From NCBI RefSeq assembly GCF_013359735.1, contig NZ_JABFMX010000021.1:1-64000 (forward strand): a DNA stretch of 64,000 nucleotides, in the 5' to 3' direction. The notes under the pieces are model-generated. The model made no database searches, was not told where the DNA came from, and saw nothing but the letters and a program-made list of their open reading frames with translations. Positions 16,568-24,926 of the stretch are shown one piece after another; position 1 is the first letter of the stretch; the number at the start of each line of letters is the position of its first letter. The position numbers and the translations under genes are program-made. This stretch comes from Arthrobacter sp. C9C5 (lineage in GTDB: Bacteria > Actinomycetota > Actinomycetes > Actinomycetales > Micrococcaceae).

Positions 16568-17956
16568 GTGAGTGATCGCCCCGAAATCTTCACTGTTGGT
16601 GAACTGCGTGCCTCCGGCCACGTCCGCAAGGACCTGCGCCGCGAGATCCGCGACAACCTGCTCGCCGCGCTCGCCGCCGGCCGCGACCCCTGGCCCGGGA
16701 TGTACGGCTTCAGCCGGACCGTCCTGCCCCAGCTGGAGCGCGCCCTGCTGGCCGGGCACGACGTCGTCCTCCTCGGCGAACGCGGGCAGGGCAAGACCCG
16801 GCTGCTGCGCACCCTCGCCGGGCTGCTGGACGAGTGGTCGCCGGTGATCGAGGACTCGGAACTGAACGAACACCCCTACGAGCCCATCACCGAGCACTCC
16901 CGCGCCCTGGCCCTCACCGAGGGGGACCGGCTGCGGGTGGCGTGGCGGCACCGCTCCGAACGGTACGTCGAGAAGCTCGCGACGCCGGACACCTCCGTCG
17001 CCGACCTGATCGGCGACGTCGACCCGATGCGGGTGGCCGAGGGCCGCCGCCTGGGCGACCCGGAAACCATCCACTACGGCCTGGTCCCGCGCTCCAACCG
17101 CGGCATCATCGCCATCAACGAACTCCCCGACCTCGCCGAGCGGATTCAAGTCTCCATGCTCAACGTGATGGAGGAACGCGACATCCAGATCCGTGGCTAC
17201 GTGCTGCGGCTGCCGCTGGACGTCCTGGTGGTCGCGTCCGCCAACCCGGAGGACTACACGAACCGCGGCCGCATCATCACGCCGCTGCGGGACCGCTTCG
17301 GCGCCGAGATCCGCACCCACTACCCGATCGAGCTCGACGACGAGGTGGCCGTCATCCGGCAGGAGGGCCACCTGGTGGCCGGCGTCCCGCCCGTAATCCT
17401 CGAGATCCTGGCCCGCTACACCCGGGCGCTGCGGCAGTCCCCGGCGATCAACCAGACTTCCGGGGTGTCCGCACGGTTCGCGATCGCCGGCGCCGAAACT
17501 GTCGCCGCGGCGGCGCTGCGCCGGGCCAGCGTGCGCGGCGAGGACCAGGCCGTCGCCCGGATCATCGACCTGGACGCCGCCGTGGAAGTCCTCGCCGGGA
17601 AGATTGAGTTCGAATCCGGCGAGGAGGGCCGGGAACAGGACATCCTGGACCACCTGCTGCGGATGGCCACCGCCGAGGCCGTGCGGGCGCACTTCCACGG
17701 CCTCGACATGGGGGACCTCGTCGCCGCGCTGGACGGCCACATCACCGTCACCACCGGTGAACTGGTCACGGCGCGGGAGTTCCTCGACAACCTCCCGTTG
17801 CTCAACGGATCCAGCCTCTACGACGACATCGGTGAGCGCCTCGGCGCGGAAAACGACGGGCAGCTCGCCGCCGCCGTCGAACTGGCACTGGAAGGCCTCT
17901 ACCTCGCCCGGCGGATCTCCAAGGATTCCGACGACGAGGCGACGGTTTACGGGTAG
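16568..17956 (+). CDS. MoxR/ChlI-type AAA+ ATPase
   Basis: A 462-residue AAA+ protein of the MoxR/magnesium-chelatase-I clade. Walker A is GERGQGKT near residue 75; the Walker B strand reads GIIAINELPDL, with Asn where Asp is usual, as I recall for this subgroup; sensor 1 is VVASANPEDYTNRGRIITPLRDRFG. It is followed after 26 bases by a VWA protein with a metal-ion-dependent adhesion site. Such MoxR-VWA pairs act as chaperone-like or metal-insertion machines. GTG was chosen because family members start near SDRP; GGAGGA abuts it directly, which is an unusual spacing, and a GTG seven codons upstream is possible. Confidence 0.8.
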   Translation: MSDRPEIFTVGELRASGHVRKDLRREIRDNLLAALAAGRDPWPGMYGFSRTVLPQLERALLAGHDVVLLGERGQGKTRLLRTLAGLLDEWSPVIEDSELNEHPYEPITEHSRALALTEGDRLRVAWRHRSERYVEKLATPDTSVADLIGDVDPMRVAEGRRLGDPETIHYGLVPRSNRGIIAINELPDLAERIQVSMLNVMEERDIQIRGYVLRLPLDVLVVASANPEDYTNRGRIITPLRDRFGAEIRTHYPIELDDEVAVIRQEGHLVAGVPPVILEILARYTRALRQSPAINQTSGVSARFAIAGAETVAAAALRRASVRGEDQAVARIIDLDAAVEVLAGKIEFESGEEGREQDILDHLLRMATAEAVRAHFHGLDMGDLVAALDGHITVTTGELVTAREFLDNLPLLNGSSLYDDIGERLGAENDGQLAAAVELALEGLYLARRISKDSDDEATVYG

Positions 17957-17982
17957 GCGACGCCAAGGCTTAGGAGGCCGCC

Positions 17983-19986
17983 ATGAGTGTTCACCACCGG
18001 TCCCGGTACAGCCGGTACGCGGGCGGGCCCGATCCGCTCGCGCCGCCGGTGGACCTGGCGGAGGCGCTGGACGCCGTCGCCGAGGACGTGATGGCCGGCT
18101 ACTCGCCGCGGCACGCCCTGCAGGCGTACCTGCGCCGCGGCGGCCGGAACCGAGAAGGACTCGACGACCTTGCCGGCCGCGTCCAGCAGCGGCGCAAGCA
18201 CCTGCTGGGCCGGCACAAGCTGGACGGCACGCTCAACGAGGTCCAGAAACTGCTGGAGACCGCGGTGCTGGAGGAACGCAAGCAGCTGGCCCGCGACGTC
18301 CGGATGGACGACACGGACCGCGCCTTCCGTGAGATGCAGCTGCAGAACCTGCCACAGTCCACGGCCGCGGCAGTCAACGAACTCGCCTCCTACGACTGGC
18401 AGTCCAGTACCGCCCGCGAGGCCTACGAGCAGATCAAGTACCTGCTGGGCCGCGAGATCCTGGACCAGCGGTTCGCCGGGATGAAGGAGGCGCTCGAGGG
18501 CGCCACCGAAGAGGACCGCGCGGCCGTCGCCGAGATGCTGGCCGACCTCAACGAACTGCTCGACAAGCACCGCCGCGGCGAGGACACCGACGCCGACTTC
18601 CAGGACTTCATGGCCAAGCACGGCCAGTACTTCCCGGAGAACCCGCAGTCGGTCGAGGAACTGATCGACGCGCTCGCCCAGCGCGCGGCCGCCGCCCAGC
18701 GGCTCATGCAGTCCATGTCCGCCGAGCAGCGCGAGGAGCTGATGCGGCTCTCCGCCCAGGCGTTCGGCTCGCCGGAGCTTATGGCACAGCTGGGCCAACT
18801 CGACGCCAACCTGCAGGCCCTGCGCCCCGGCGAGGACTGGTCCGGGTCCGAACGCTTCGAGGGCGAGGAGGGGCTGGGCCTCGGCGACGGCACCGGCGTG
18901 CTCCAGGACCTCGCCGAACTGGACGAACTCGCCGAACAGCTCTCCCAGTCCTACACCGGCTCCCGCCTGGACGACCTGGACCTGGACGCCCTCGCCCGCC
19001 AGCTGGGGCAGGACGCGGCGGTCTCGGCGCGGACTTTGGCGGAGATCGAGAAGGCCATGCACGACGGCGGCTTCCTGCAGCGCGGCGCCGACGGGGACCT
19101 GAAGCTTTCCCCGCAGGCCATGCGGCGGCTCGGCCGGTCGCTGCTGCGGGACACCGCCAAGCAGCTCTCCGGCCGGCAGGGGCGCCGGGACACGCGAGTT
19201 TCCGGGGCGGCGGGGGAGCAGACCGGTTCCAGCCGGCCGTGGGAGTTCGGCGACGCCGAGCCGTGGGATGTCACCCGCACCATCACCAACGCCATCCGCC
19301 GCACCATTGCCGACGGCGGCGACCCGCGCCGCGGCCTGCGCCTGGCCGTCGACGACATCGAGGTGACGGAAACCGAGGCCCGCACGCAGGCCGCCGTCGC
19401 CCTGCTGGTGGACGTGTCCTTCTCGATGGCCGCGGAGGGGCGCTGGGTGCCGATGAAGCGCACCGCGCTCGCCCTGCACCACCTCGTGTCCACCAAGTTC
19501 CGCGGCGACCGGTTGCAGCTGATCAGCTTCGGCCGCTACGCGCAGACCATGGATATCGGCGAGCTCACGGCACTGCCGGCGCTGCGGGAACAGGGCACCA
19601 ACCTGCACCACGGGCTGCTGCTGGCCGGCCGGTTCTTCCGCCAGCACCCGTCCATGCAGCCGGTCCTGCTGGTGGTGACCGACGGTGAACCCACGGCGCA
19701 CCTGGAGGCCGACGGCGAGTCGTGGTTCTCGTATCCGCCCGACCCGGAAACCATCCGCGTGACCGTCGCCGAACTGGACCGGCTGGGCCGTGCCGGCACC
19801 CAGGCCACATTCTTCCGGCTCGGCAACGATCCGGGGCTGGAGCGCTTCGTCGCCCGGATGGCCCGCAGGGTCGACGGCCGGGTGGTGGCGCCCGACGCCG
19901 GCGACCTGGGTGCCGCCGTCGTCGGGGAGTACCTGCGCGCGCACTTCCGCGGCCGGGCCTACGGCGACGACGACTGGGCGAAGTAG
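17983..19986 (+). CDS. VWA domain protein, partner of the AAA+ ATPase
   Basis: A 667-residue protein whose C-terminal third is a von Willebrand A / CoxE-like domain. The metal site DVSFSM (DxSxS) is near residue 473, with the conserved threonine in LREQGTNLHHGL and aspartate in LLVVTDGEP. The first 400 residues are acidic and helical (long stretches of Glu, Gln, Leu) without recognised motifs. A strong AGGAGG precedes the ATG. Together with the upstream MoxR-type ATPase it probably forms a two-component assembly that remodels or metallates a target protein. No CobN/ChlH-type large subunit is nearby, so a tetrapyrrole chelatase role is not supported. Confidence 0.85.
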   Translation: MSVHHRSRYSRYAGGPDPLAPPVDLAEALDAVAEDVMAGYSPRHALQAYLRRGGRNREGLDDLAGRVQQRRKHLLGRHKLDGTLNEVQKLLETAVLEERKQLARDVRMDDTDRAFREMQLQNLPQSTAAAVNELASYDWQSSTAREAYEQIKYLLGREILDQRFAGMKEALEGATEEDRAAVAEMLADLNELLDKHRRGEDTDADFQDFMAKHGQYFPENPQSVEELIDALAQRAAAAQRLMQSMSAEQREELMRLSAQAFGSPELMAQLGQLDANLQALRPGEDWSGSERFEGEEGLGLGDGTGVLQDLAELDELAEQLSQSYTGSRLDDLDLDALARQLGQDAAVSARTLAEIEKAMHDGGFLQRGADGDLKLSPQAMRRLGRSLLRDTAKQLSGRQGRRDTRVSGAAGEQTGSSRPWEFGDAEPWDVTRTITNAIRRTIADGGDPRRGLRLAVDDIEVTETEARTQAAVALLVDVSFSMAAEGRWVPMKRTALALHHLVSTKFRGDRLQLISFGRYAQTMDIGELTALPALREQGTNLHHGLLLAGRFFRQHPSMQPVLLVVTDGEPTAHLEADGESWFSYPPDPETIRVTVAELDRLGRAGTQATFFRLGNDPGLERFVARMARRVDGRVVAPDAGDLGAAVVGEYLRAHFRGRAYGDDDWAK

Positions 19987-20034
19987 CGATCTACGTCATC
20001 ACATCGTGGGCTTAAGGCCCTGCAGGCCGCCTTT

Positions 20035-20679
20035 CTACGGACGCTGTGAGTCCGCCTCCGCCTGGCCCGGGTCAGGCACCATGGACTCGATCTGGGCCAC
20101 TGCGGCGACGATCGCCAGATTCAGCCCCTCCCGCGTGCGGCGCGTCATCGCTTCCGGGTCAGCCCGTGCGGTCAGACGCGGACGCTCCTCGTCGGCGCTC
20201 CACAGCGGGTCCGGTGAGGCTGCATCGATGGCGGAGCCGATGACGATCGCGTCGAGCATGGCAGCCACGGCCAACTGCCTGCCCTGTGCGACGCCGGCCT
20301 GGTCCAGGATAGTGAACAGCACCTCATACATTTGCAGCGTCACTGAGTCGTCCACCGCGGCCCCCACCAGCAAGGGGAGGGCCGCAGGGACTTGTGCGGA
20401 CGCATCGCGATAGGACCTGACCCAATATTCCAGCCTGACTTGCCACGGCAAGAGGGGGTCAGTGAGCCCAGACAAGTCGATCTGCTCGTACAGTGCGCGG
20501 CGCATCAGTTTGATAATCTCGGCCCTGCCGCCATTGACGTGGTGGTACAGAGACGACGGGTTGACGCCCAGTTCGGCCGCGATTCCCGGAATCGTGAAGT
20601 CGTGCCCCTTGTCCACCAATTTCAGCGCCGTTTCCGCGATGATCTGCGGAGAAAGGATGTTCTTTTTGGGGCGGGCCAT
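20035..20679 (-). CDS. TetR family transcriptional regulator
   Basis: A 214-residue regulator with an N-terminal TetR helix-turn-helix (LSPQIIAETALKLVDKG, then FTIPGIAAELGVNPSSLYHHV) and a C-terminal ligand domain of TetR_C type. It is the last gene of a minus-strand run of four: small membrane protein, NCS1 permease, alcohol dehydrogenase, regulator. It probably controls that run and possibly the divergent nitrilase gene through the dyads at 23609-23680. The effector is unknown. Confidence 0.88.
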   Translation of the reverse strand: MARPKKNILSPQIIAETALKLVDKGHDFTIPGIAAELGVNPSSLYHHVNGGRAEIIKLMRRALYEQIDLSGLTDPLLPWQVRLEYWVRSYRDASAQVPAALPLLVGAAVDDSVTLQMYEVLFTILDQAGVAQGRQLAVAAMLDAIVIGSAIDAASPDPLWSADEERPRLTARADPEAMTRRTREGLNLAIVAAVAQIESMVPDPGQAEADSQRP

Positions 20680-20729
20680 AGCTGATTATTTCACCCGTTC
20701 AGGACCGCGCCCCGCCGGGGCTACTGACC

Positions 20730-21830
20730 TCAGAAAGTGATCACACTCCGGCCGCGGGCACCGGAACGCATAAGCCGAAACGCTTCGTTGACGCCGTCCA
20801 GCTTGAAGCGTTGCGTGACCAGCTCGTCGATGGGAAGCTTGCCGCTGAGGTAGAGCCCCGCGAGCAGGGGAAAGTCGCGGGCCGGGACCGTGGAGCCATA
20901 ATTCGAGCCCAACAGGCGTTTGCCTCCCTCGGCCATTTCGAGGGCATCGATCTGAACCGGGGAATCCTCCGGGGGCAGGCCGACTATCACTGCTGTGCCG
21001 CCGCTGGTCAGGCAAACCGGCATCTGCGCTATGGACTGGGGACGGCCGATCGCCTCAAAAACATAGTCGGCTCCGGTGCCCGTGAGCTCATGTATCTGCT
21101 CGGGAAGGTCGTCTCCGGAAATGACTGTGTGGGTGGCACCCAGCTGCTTCGCCAACTCTAGTGACTCGGGGCTGATGTCGGCGGCGATAATCGGGTTGGC
21201 GCCGGCCAGCGCCAGGCCCATGATGATGCACAGCCCCACTCCTCCTGCGCCGATTACGACGGCGGATCGGCCGGGCGTTACCTGCGCGTCGTTGATAACT
21301 GCGCCGACGCCGGTGGCCACGGAACATCCGATCAGAGCAGCAACCTCAAACGGGACTTCATCCGGTATCTTGATGGCTGCCTGTTCGGGGACGGTGGCAT
21401 ATTCACTCATGGAGCCCACCGCTAGGTAGGGGAAAGCCGGGGCGCCGTCGATTTCCATGGCCGTACTGCCGTCCGGGAGCAGGCATTCCCCGGCCCGCGA
21501 GCCCGTGCACACCCAGGGCTTGCCCTGATGGCAGTTGCTGCATGCCTGGCATGGGTAGAACCAGGTCATGACGACCCGGTCACCGACAACCAGGGACTCG
21601 ACCCCGTCACCGACCGCTTCGACTGTGCCGGCGCCCTCATGTCCGAGGACCGTGGGGCTGGGGAGTGACCAGTCGCCGTCGAGCACGTGCCGGTCTGAAC
21701 CGCAGACCCCGGACGCCCCCATTCGTACGAGCACCTGACCCGGGCCGGGGTCGCGGACCGTGACCGTCATGATTTCCAGATCCTGCGACCCCTGGCCTGT
21801 ATGGACGGCGGCGCGGGCTACTGCGGGCAT
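20730..21830 (-). CDS. Zinc-dependent alcohol dehydrogenase (MDR family)
   Basis: A 366-residue zinc medium-chain dehydrogenase. Catalytic zinc ligands Cys43 (GVCGSDRH) and His64-Glu65 (GHEGAG) are present, and the structural zinc cysteines are at about 94, 97, 100 and 108 (PCQACSNCHQGKPWVC). The NAD-binding GAGGVG is in VVIGAGGVGLCIIMG. It most resembles class III/NAD-dependent alcohol dehydrogenases. AAGGAG precedes the ATG inside the end of the permease gene, whose stop is three bases upstream, so both are co-transcribed. It probably oxidises an alcohol released from the transported compound. Confidence 0.88.
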   Translation of the reverse strand: MPAVARAAVHTGQGSQDLEIMTVTVRDPGPGQVLVRMGASGVCGSDRHVLDGDWSLPSPTVLGHEGAGTVEAVGDGVESLVVGDRVVMTWFYPCQACSNCHQGKPWVCTGSRAGECLLPDGSTAMEIDGAPAFPYLAVGSMSEYATVPEQAAIKIPDEVPFEVAALIGCSVATGVGAVINDAQVTPGRSAVVIGAGGVGLCIIMGLALAGANPIIAADISPESLELAKQLGATHTVISGDDLPEQIHELTGTGADYVFEAIGRPQSIAQMPVCLTSGGTAVIVGLPPEDSPVQIDALEMAEGGKRLLGSNYGSTVPARDFPLLAGLYLSGKLPIDELVTQRFKLDGVNEAFRLMRSGARGRSVITF

Positions 21831-21833
21831 GGG

Positions 21834-23297
21834 TCAGGACTCCTTGGCGGGGGTGGTTTCTGCGGGGACCATAGGGCGATTTCGGTAGAGCACCCTCATC
21901 AGCACCAGATAGGTTGCCGCCGACAGAATGGCTGCCGGCAGTGATGCAGTAACAAGGTTGAAGACGGGCTGGGCTTCGAGTGTGATCGGGTTGTACAGCC
22001 ACAGGTAGAACAGTGCGCCGACTGCCACGGCGCCGAGCCCGGCCCAGTTCACGCCGCCTGCGTAGGAGTACAGCGTGCCCCGCTGCCCGAGGTGGAGTTG
22101 GCGCAGGTCCATCCGCTGGTGCCGCACGAAGAAGTAATCGGCCAGCGCCGTTCCGCAAATGGAGGTCAGGAAGGCGCCGGAGACGGACACGAAGACCATG
22201 AATTGTTCGTACATGAACTGCGGGAAGAAGGTCATTACGGCCGGTGGGACAAAGAATAAGGCGGTCAGCGCTTTCCATGAGATCCGCGAGAGAACCTGGC
22301 CGGAGGACTGGCGGATGGCCAGGATCGTGGAGTAGACGATCGAGGACATCGACGTGATGTTGGCGAAGGCGATGAAGATCAGCACGGCTACACCGAGGGC
22401 CGGCCCCCCGAAGGGCACCATCCAGACCGTGGGGTCGGAATCGCCCAGAGTCAATGCTGAGGCGAGCCCGACGGTCTGGGCGATGAGGGTGGCAATGAAC
22501 AGCCCGCCGTAGGCCGGCCAGACGGCGGCTTTCCGGCTGGAGGTCATCCGGGCCAAGGAACCCATGATGGGGTACCAGGAAACACCGACGCCGACGTTGA
22601 ATTCGACGGCGACCATGAAGTTCAGCGTGTTGTCATCGAACGGGGCAAGCGGCGCGGCGCTGAAGAGCTCTCCTACGGAAGTGTTGGACACGAGGAAAAC
22701 CATCATCACTACCGTGATCACCGCCAGGCCAGGCGCAATGACCTTGTTGAATTTGCCCAGCGTGACCGGGCCCCGCGAAAGAATAAACCAAGCAAGGAGT
22801 ATAGAAAGGAGCCCGCCGACGGTGACGGCGGGACCGTACTGACTCAGCGCCGCGCTAGTGGTGGTCGCGATGACCTGGCTACTCGCCCGGCCAGCCATGA
22901 CGGCCAGTAGCGACGACCAGCCCATTTCCGTGATGACAATGACGGTGAAAACCAGAACGGCCACACCGGCGACGCCGAAGGCGCCACGCAACATGGTGTA
23001 CTGCTCGGAGCCGTAGCGCTGGGAGGCAACAGTGGACGCCAACACCATGAAACACAGTCCGATGGCGTTGCCGATGATCATGGCTGCAACGCCGTCCTGG
23101 AAGCCGACCAGCAATGCGGTCGAGCCGCCGACAATGAAGGCCCAAGTCGCGATCGCCAGGGCAGTGTTCACCCAGGTGTAATCCCAGCCGGACCAAACGC
23201 GTTCGTGCCTGAGGAGTGGAAAGGTCCCGAAGGCGGCTTCGTTATCCAGCTCGGATGACGGCTTTGACGCCGGTGCGGCGTTCATGCCGGCGGTCAC
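21834..23297 (-). CDS. NCS1 family permease (cytosine/purine/allantoin type)
   Basis: About 487 residues with twelve hydrophobic spans. The N-terminal NCS1 signature FPLLRHERVWSGWDYTWVNTALAIATWAFIVGG and later TEMGWSSLLAVMAGR are typical of nucleobase-cation symporters for cytosine, uracil, purines, allantoin or hydantoins. The GTG chosen overlaps the stop of the small upstream gene as GTGA, implying coupling; an ATG four codons further in is the alternative. The gene context of a nitrilase-family amidase and an alcohol dehydrogenase points to a nitrogen-bearing substrate, not necessarily a nucleobase. Confidence 0.88.
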   Translation of the reverse strand: MTAGMNAAPASKPSSELDNEAAFGTFPLLRHERVWSGWDYTWVNTALAIATWAFIVGGSTALLVGFQDGVAAMIIGNAIGLCFMVLASTVASQRYGSEQYTMLRGAFGVAGVAVLVFTVIVITEMGWSSLLAVMAGRASSQVIATTTSAALSQYGPAVTVGGLLSILLAWFILSRGPVTLGKFNKVIAPGLAVITVVMMVFLVSNTSVGELFSAAPLAPFDDNTLNFMVAVEFNVGVGVSWYPIMGSLARMTSSRKAAVWPAYGGLFIATLIAQTVGLASALTLGDSDPTVWMVPFGGPALGVAVLIFIAFANITSMSSIVYSTILAIRQSSGQVLSRISWKALTALFFVPPAVMTFFPQFMYEQFMVFVSVSGAFLTSICGTALADYFFVRHQRMDLRQLHLGQRGTLYSYAGGVNWAGLGAVAVGALFYLWLYNPITLEAQPVFNLVTASLPAAILSAATYLVLMRVLYRNRPMVPAETTPAKES

Positions 23298-23542
23298 AGG
23301 ATCACCAGCAGGAGTCCGACGATGCATGCTGCGACCGAGACGAGGACGTAGCCGGTCAATTCCGACGCCGACAGAGGCTGGCGCGAGTCGTCCTGCCACT
23401 CGTGGGTCTCGATTGCTACGATGCGGCGCTCGATCTCCTCCGCCACCGCCGGGGACAGACCCATTTCGGATAGGTGCGCCGTGAAATCGGGCGTCCGGCC
23501 CGGGGAGACGACCCCGACCCCGGTGGAACGTGATGTGCTCAT
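23294..23542 (-). CDS. Small single-span membrane protein paired with the NCS1 permease
   Basis: An 82-residue protein with a polar N-terminal part (MSTSRSTGVGVVSPGRTPDFT, then a helix HLSEMGLSPAVAEEIERRIVAIETHEW) and one C-terminal membrane span (YVLVSVAACIVGLLLVIL). AGGAAAGG lies six bases before the ATG. Its stop overlaps the permease start, so it is made with the permease and could be an accessory subunit or stabiliser. No named family is recognised. Confidence 0.72.
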   Translation of the reverse strand: MSTSRSTGVGVVSPGRTPDFTAHLSEMGLSPAVAEEIERRIVAIETHEWQDDSRQPLSASELTGYVLVSVAACIVGLLLVIL

Positions 23543-23608
23543 GTCGTGCCTTTCCTGCAAAAGTTCATTGGAGGGTGAAGCATGCCGGGACACCCGGACG
23601 GGGAAATT

Positions 23609-23627
23609 AACCAAAAGCGATTTGGTT
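23609..23627. promoter_or_regulatory. Operator-like inverted repeat AACCAAA-N5-TTTGGTT
   Basis: A perfect seven-base dyad with a five-base spacer (AGCGA) in the divergent region between the NCS1 operon and the nitrilase-family gene. Its architecture fits a dimeric repressor. Confidence 0.55.
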
Positions 23628-23658
23628 TCAAAGTATGCTGCCGGTCACACTGGGTGTC

Positions 23659-23680
23659 AACCAAGTGCGAAGATTTGGTT
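23659..23680. promoter_or_regulatory. Second operator-like dyad AACCAA-N10-TTGGTT
   Basis: A second copy of the half sites seen 50 bases earlier, again with GCGA inside the spacer, lying 31 bases before the TTG start of the nitrilase-family gene. The pair together suggests co-regulation of both divergent units by one protein, most simply the TetR at 20035. Confidence 0.5.
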
Positions 23681-23711
23681 CGTACGCGGGAAAAGCAGTT
23701 GAGGAGGCACC

Positions 23712-24548
23712 TTGGGTAACCCCATTTGGGTTGGCGTTGTGCAGGGCGCCGCTGTGCCAGGCGGTATCGAGGAGAACATCGCGACACTTCGACGACTCGT
23801 TGCGGAAGCGGCGGACCTAGGAGCCAGAGTGGTGGTTACGCCCGAGTTGTTTGCTACCGGGTACTCGCCGGCCAGCGCCTGGCAATGGGATGGCGTGGAA
23901 ATCCGCGGACGGCTGGCAGCTCTCGCCCGCGAGCACGGTGTGGCGTTGGTGGGATCCACAATTGACAGCCCCGGCGGCGCACAGGGGGATTCATCCGCCC
24001 GCCAAGACCAGGCCGACCGGCCGATCCGTCATATCGCAGCCTCGTTTTTCGACCCCCACGGCGAGGAATTGGTCCGCGTAAACAAACGGCACCTGTTTGG
24101 TGCGGAGGAGAAAGCCTTCATCACACCAGGAAAGGGCTATGCGCAGCCGTTCGAATGGGAAGGCTGGCGCTGGGGGATGGGCATCTGCTACGACGTCGAA
24201 TTCCCTGAGTTCGCCCGATCCCAGGCCGTGTCCGGTGCGCAAGTGCTTCTGGTTCCCACGGCAGTGCCGGAGCTCGAGTACCGGATGACAGGAAGAGCTG
24301 GGGCCTGGGGGTACTCCGCGACGTCGACATCCACGCTGCAGGTTCCGGCAAGGGCACTTGAAAACGGTGTCTTCATCGCTTACTCCAACCATTGCGGCCC
24401 GGGATTCACCGGCCACAGCTGTCTTGCGACCCCCTTCGGCCGCAATGCCGCACTCCTGCCGGGCGGCGACTCCGTGGCCGTAATGGAAGTTGATTCTGCA
24501 GCAATTGAGTGTGCCCGCGAACTGAACGTCTACCTCAACGATCTGTAG
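23712..24548 (+). CDS. Nitrilase superfamily carbon-nitrogen hydrolase
   Basis: A 278-residue amidase of the nitrilase superfamily with the complete Glu-Lys-Cys triad: Glu45 in TPELFATGY, Lys125 in VNKRHLF and Cys159 in GICYDVEFPE. A polar insertion of about 15 residues (GGAQGDSSARQDQ) precedes the lysine. Such enzymes hydrolyse amides or carbamoyl groups. The start is TTG with GAGGAGG five bases upstream, and no ATG fits. It is divergent from the NCS1 permease operon, so it probably hydrolyses the imported compound and releases ammonia. The exact substrate is unknown. Confidence 0.88.
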   Translation: MGNPIWVGVVQGAAVPGGIEENIATLRRLVAEAADLGARVVVTPELFATGYSPASAWQWDGVEIRGRLAALAREHGVALVGSTIDSPGGAQGDSSARQDQADRPIRHIAASFFDPHGEELVRVNKRHLFGAEEKAFITPGKGYAQPFEWEGWRWGMGICYDVEFPEFARSQAVSGAQVLLVPTAVPELEYRMTGRAGAWGYSATSTSTLQVPARALENGVFIAYSNHCGPGFTGHSCLATPFGRNAALLPGGDSVAVMEVDSAAIECARELNVYLNDL

Positions 24549-24622
24549 GCGCCTTTGGAACGGAGGGCATACCCCGGTACTCGCCGTCGAACTCGGCGAA
24601 GACGACCGTCGAGCGGGACCGT
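24549..24622 (-). pseudogene. Remnant of a sulfide:quinone oxidoreductase-like gene
   Basis: The minus strand encodes RSRSTVVFAEFDGEYRGMPSVPKAPT, clearly the same region as SRSTVVFAEFDDEYRPMPSIPKLPT of the intact SQR-like protein encoded at 31381-32580. The fragment is about 25 codons and lies directly against the stop codon of the nitrilase-family gene. The rest of the gene is gone. This marks a deletion or rearrangement point. Confidence 0.7.
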
Positions 24623-24716
24623 CCGACGCGCGGAGTTAGCGGAGGAGCAGCGGCTGTTCGCGGCACGGGTCATTGACGTCGAGCGGAGGCTTCACCTCAC
24701 TGGAAAGGAAAAGCGC

Positions 24717-24806
24717 ATGGCCGGGCGGCCGGCGTCGCGGGCGTACTGGTTCGCGGTGTGTGCTGGCCCTCCGCATCTACAATCGCACCGGCAGTATCGT
24801 GAGTAG
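24717..24806 (+). CDS. Short ORF (29 residues) directly before a strong terminator
   Basis: An ATG with AAAGGAAA about six bases upstream opens a 29-codon frame (MAGRPASRAYWFAVCAGPP..., ending HRQYRE) whose stop touches the terminator stem at 24807. No homology is recognised. It may be a real microprotein, a leader peptide of an attenuator for the membrane protein at 24927, or a chance frame. Confidence 0.3.
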   Translation: MAGRPASRAYWFAVCAGPPHLQSHRQYRE

Positions 24807-24850
24807 GGGAGGGGCGGTCCGGAATTCGTCGGACCGCTCCTCCCTTTTTT
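24806..24850 (+). terminator. Strong rho-independent terminator
   Basis: GGGAGGGGCGGTCCG at 24807-24821 pairs with CGGACCGCTCCTCCC at 24830-24844 over 15 pairs (one G-T), loop of eight, followed by six T residues. It is the best classical terminator in the window. Confidence 0.9.
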
Positions 24851-24926
24851 CTGGCTGCGTCCTATACATCCCACTGGGATAGGCTCACTTGCGGCCCGGA
24901 AGCGCACCGGCCCGAACTAAACAGAA

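Noticed and set aside
17947..19944. 665-codon minus-strand frame over the VWA gene
   Set aside because: Mirror frame of a highly GC-biased gene. The VWA frame has clear motifs and a strong ribosome binding site.
16568..19986. Cobalt or magnesium chelatase assignment
   Set aside because: The ATPase and VWA proteins resemble ChlI/ChlD partly, but no large catalytic subunit or tetrapyrrole gene is present.
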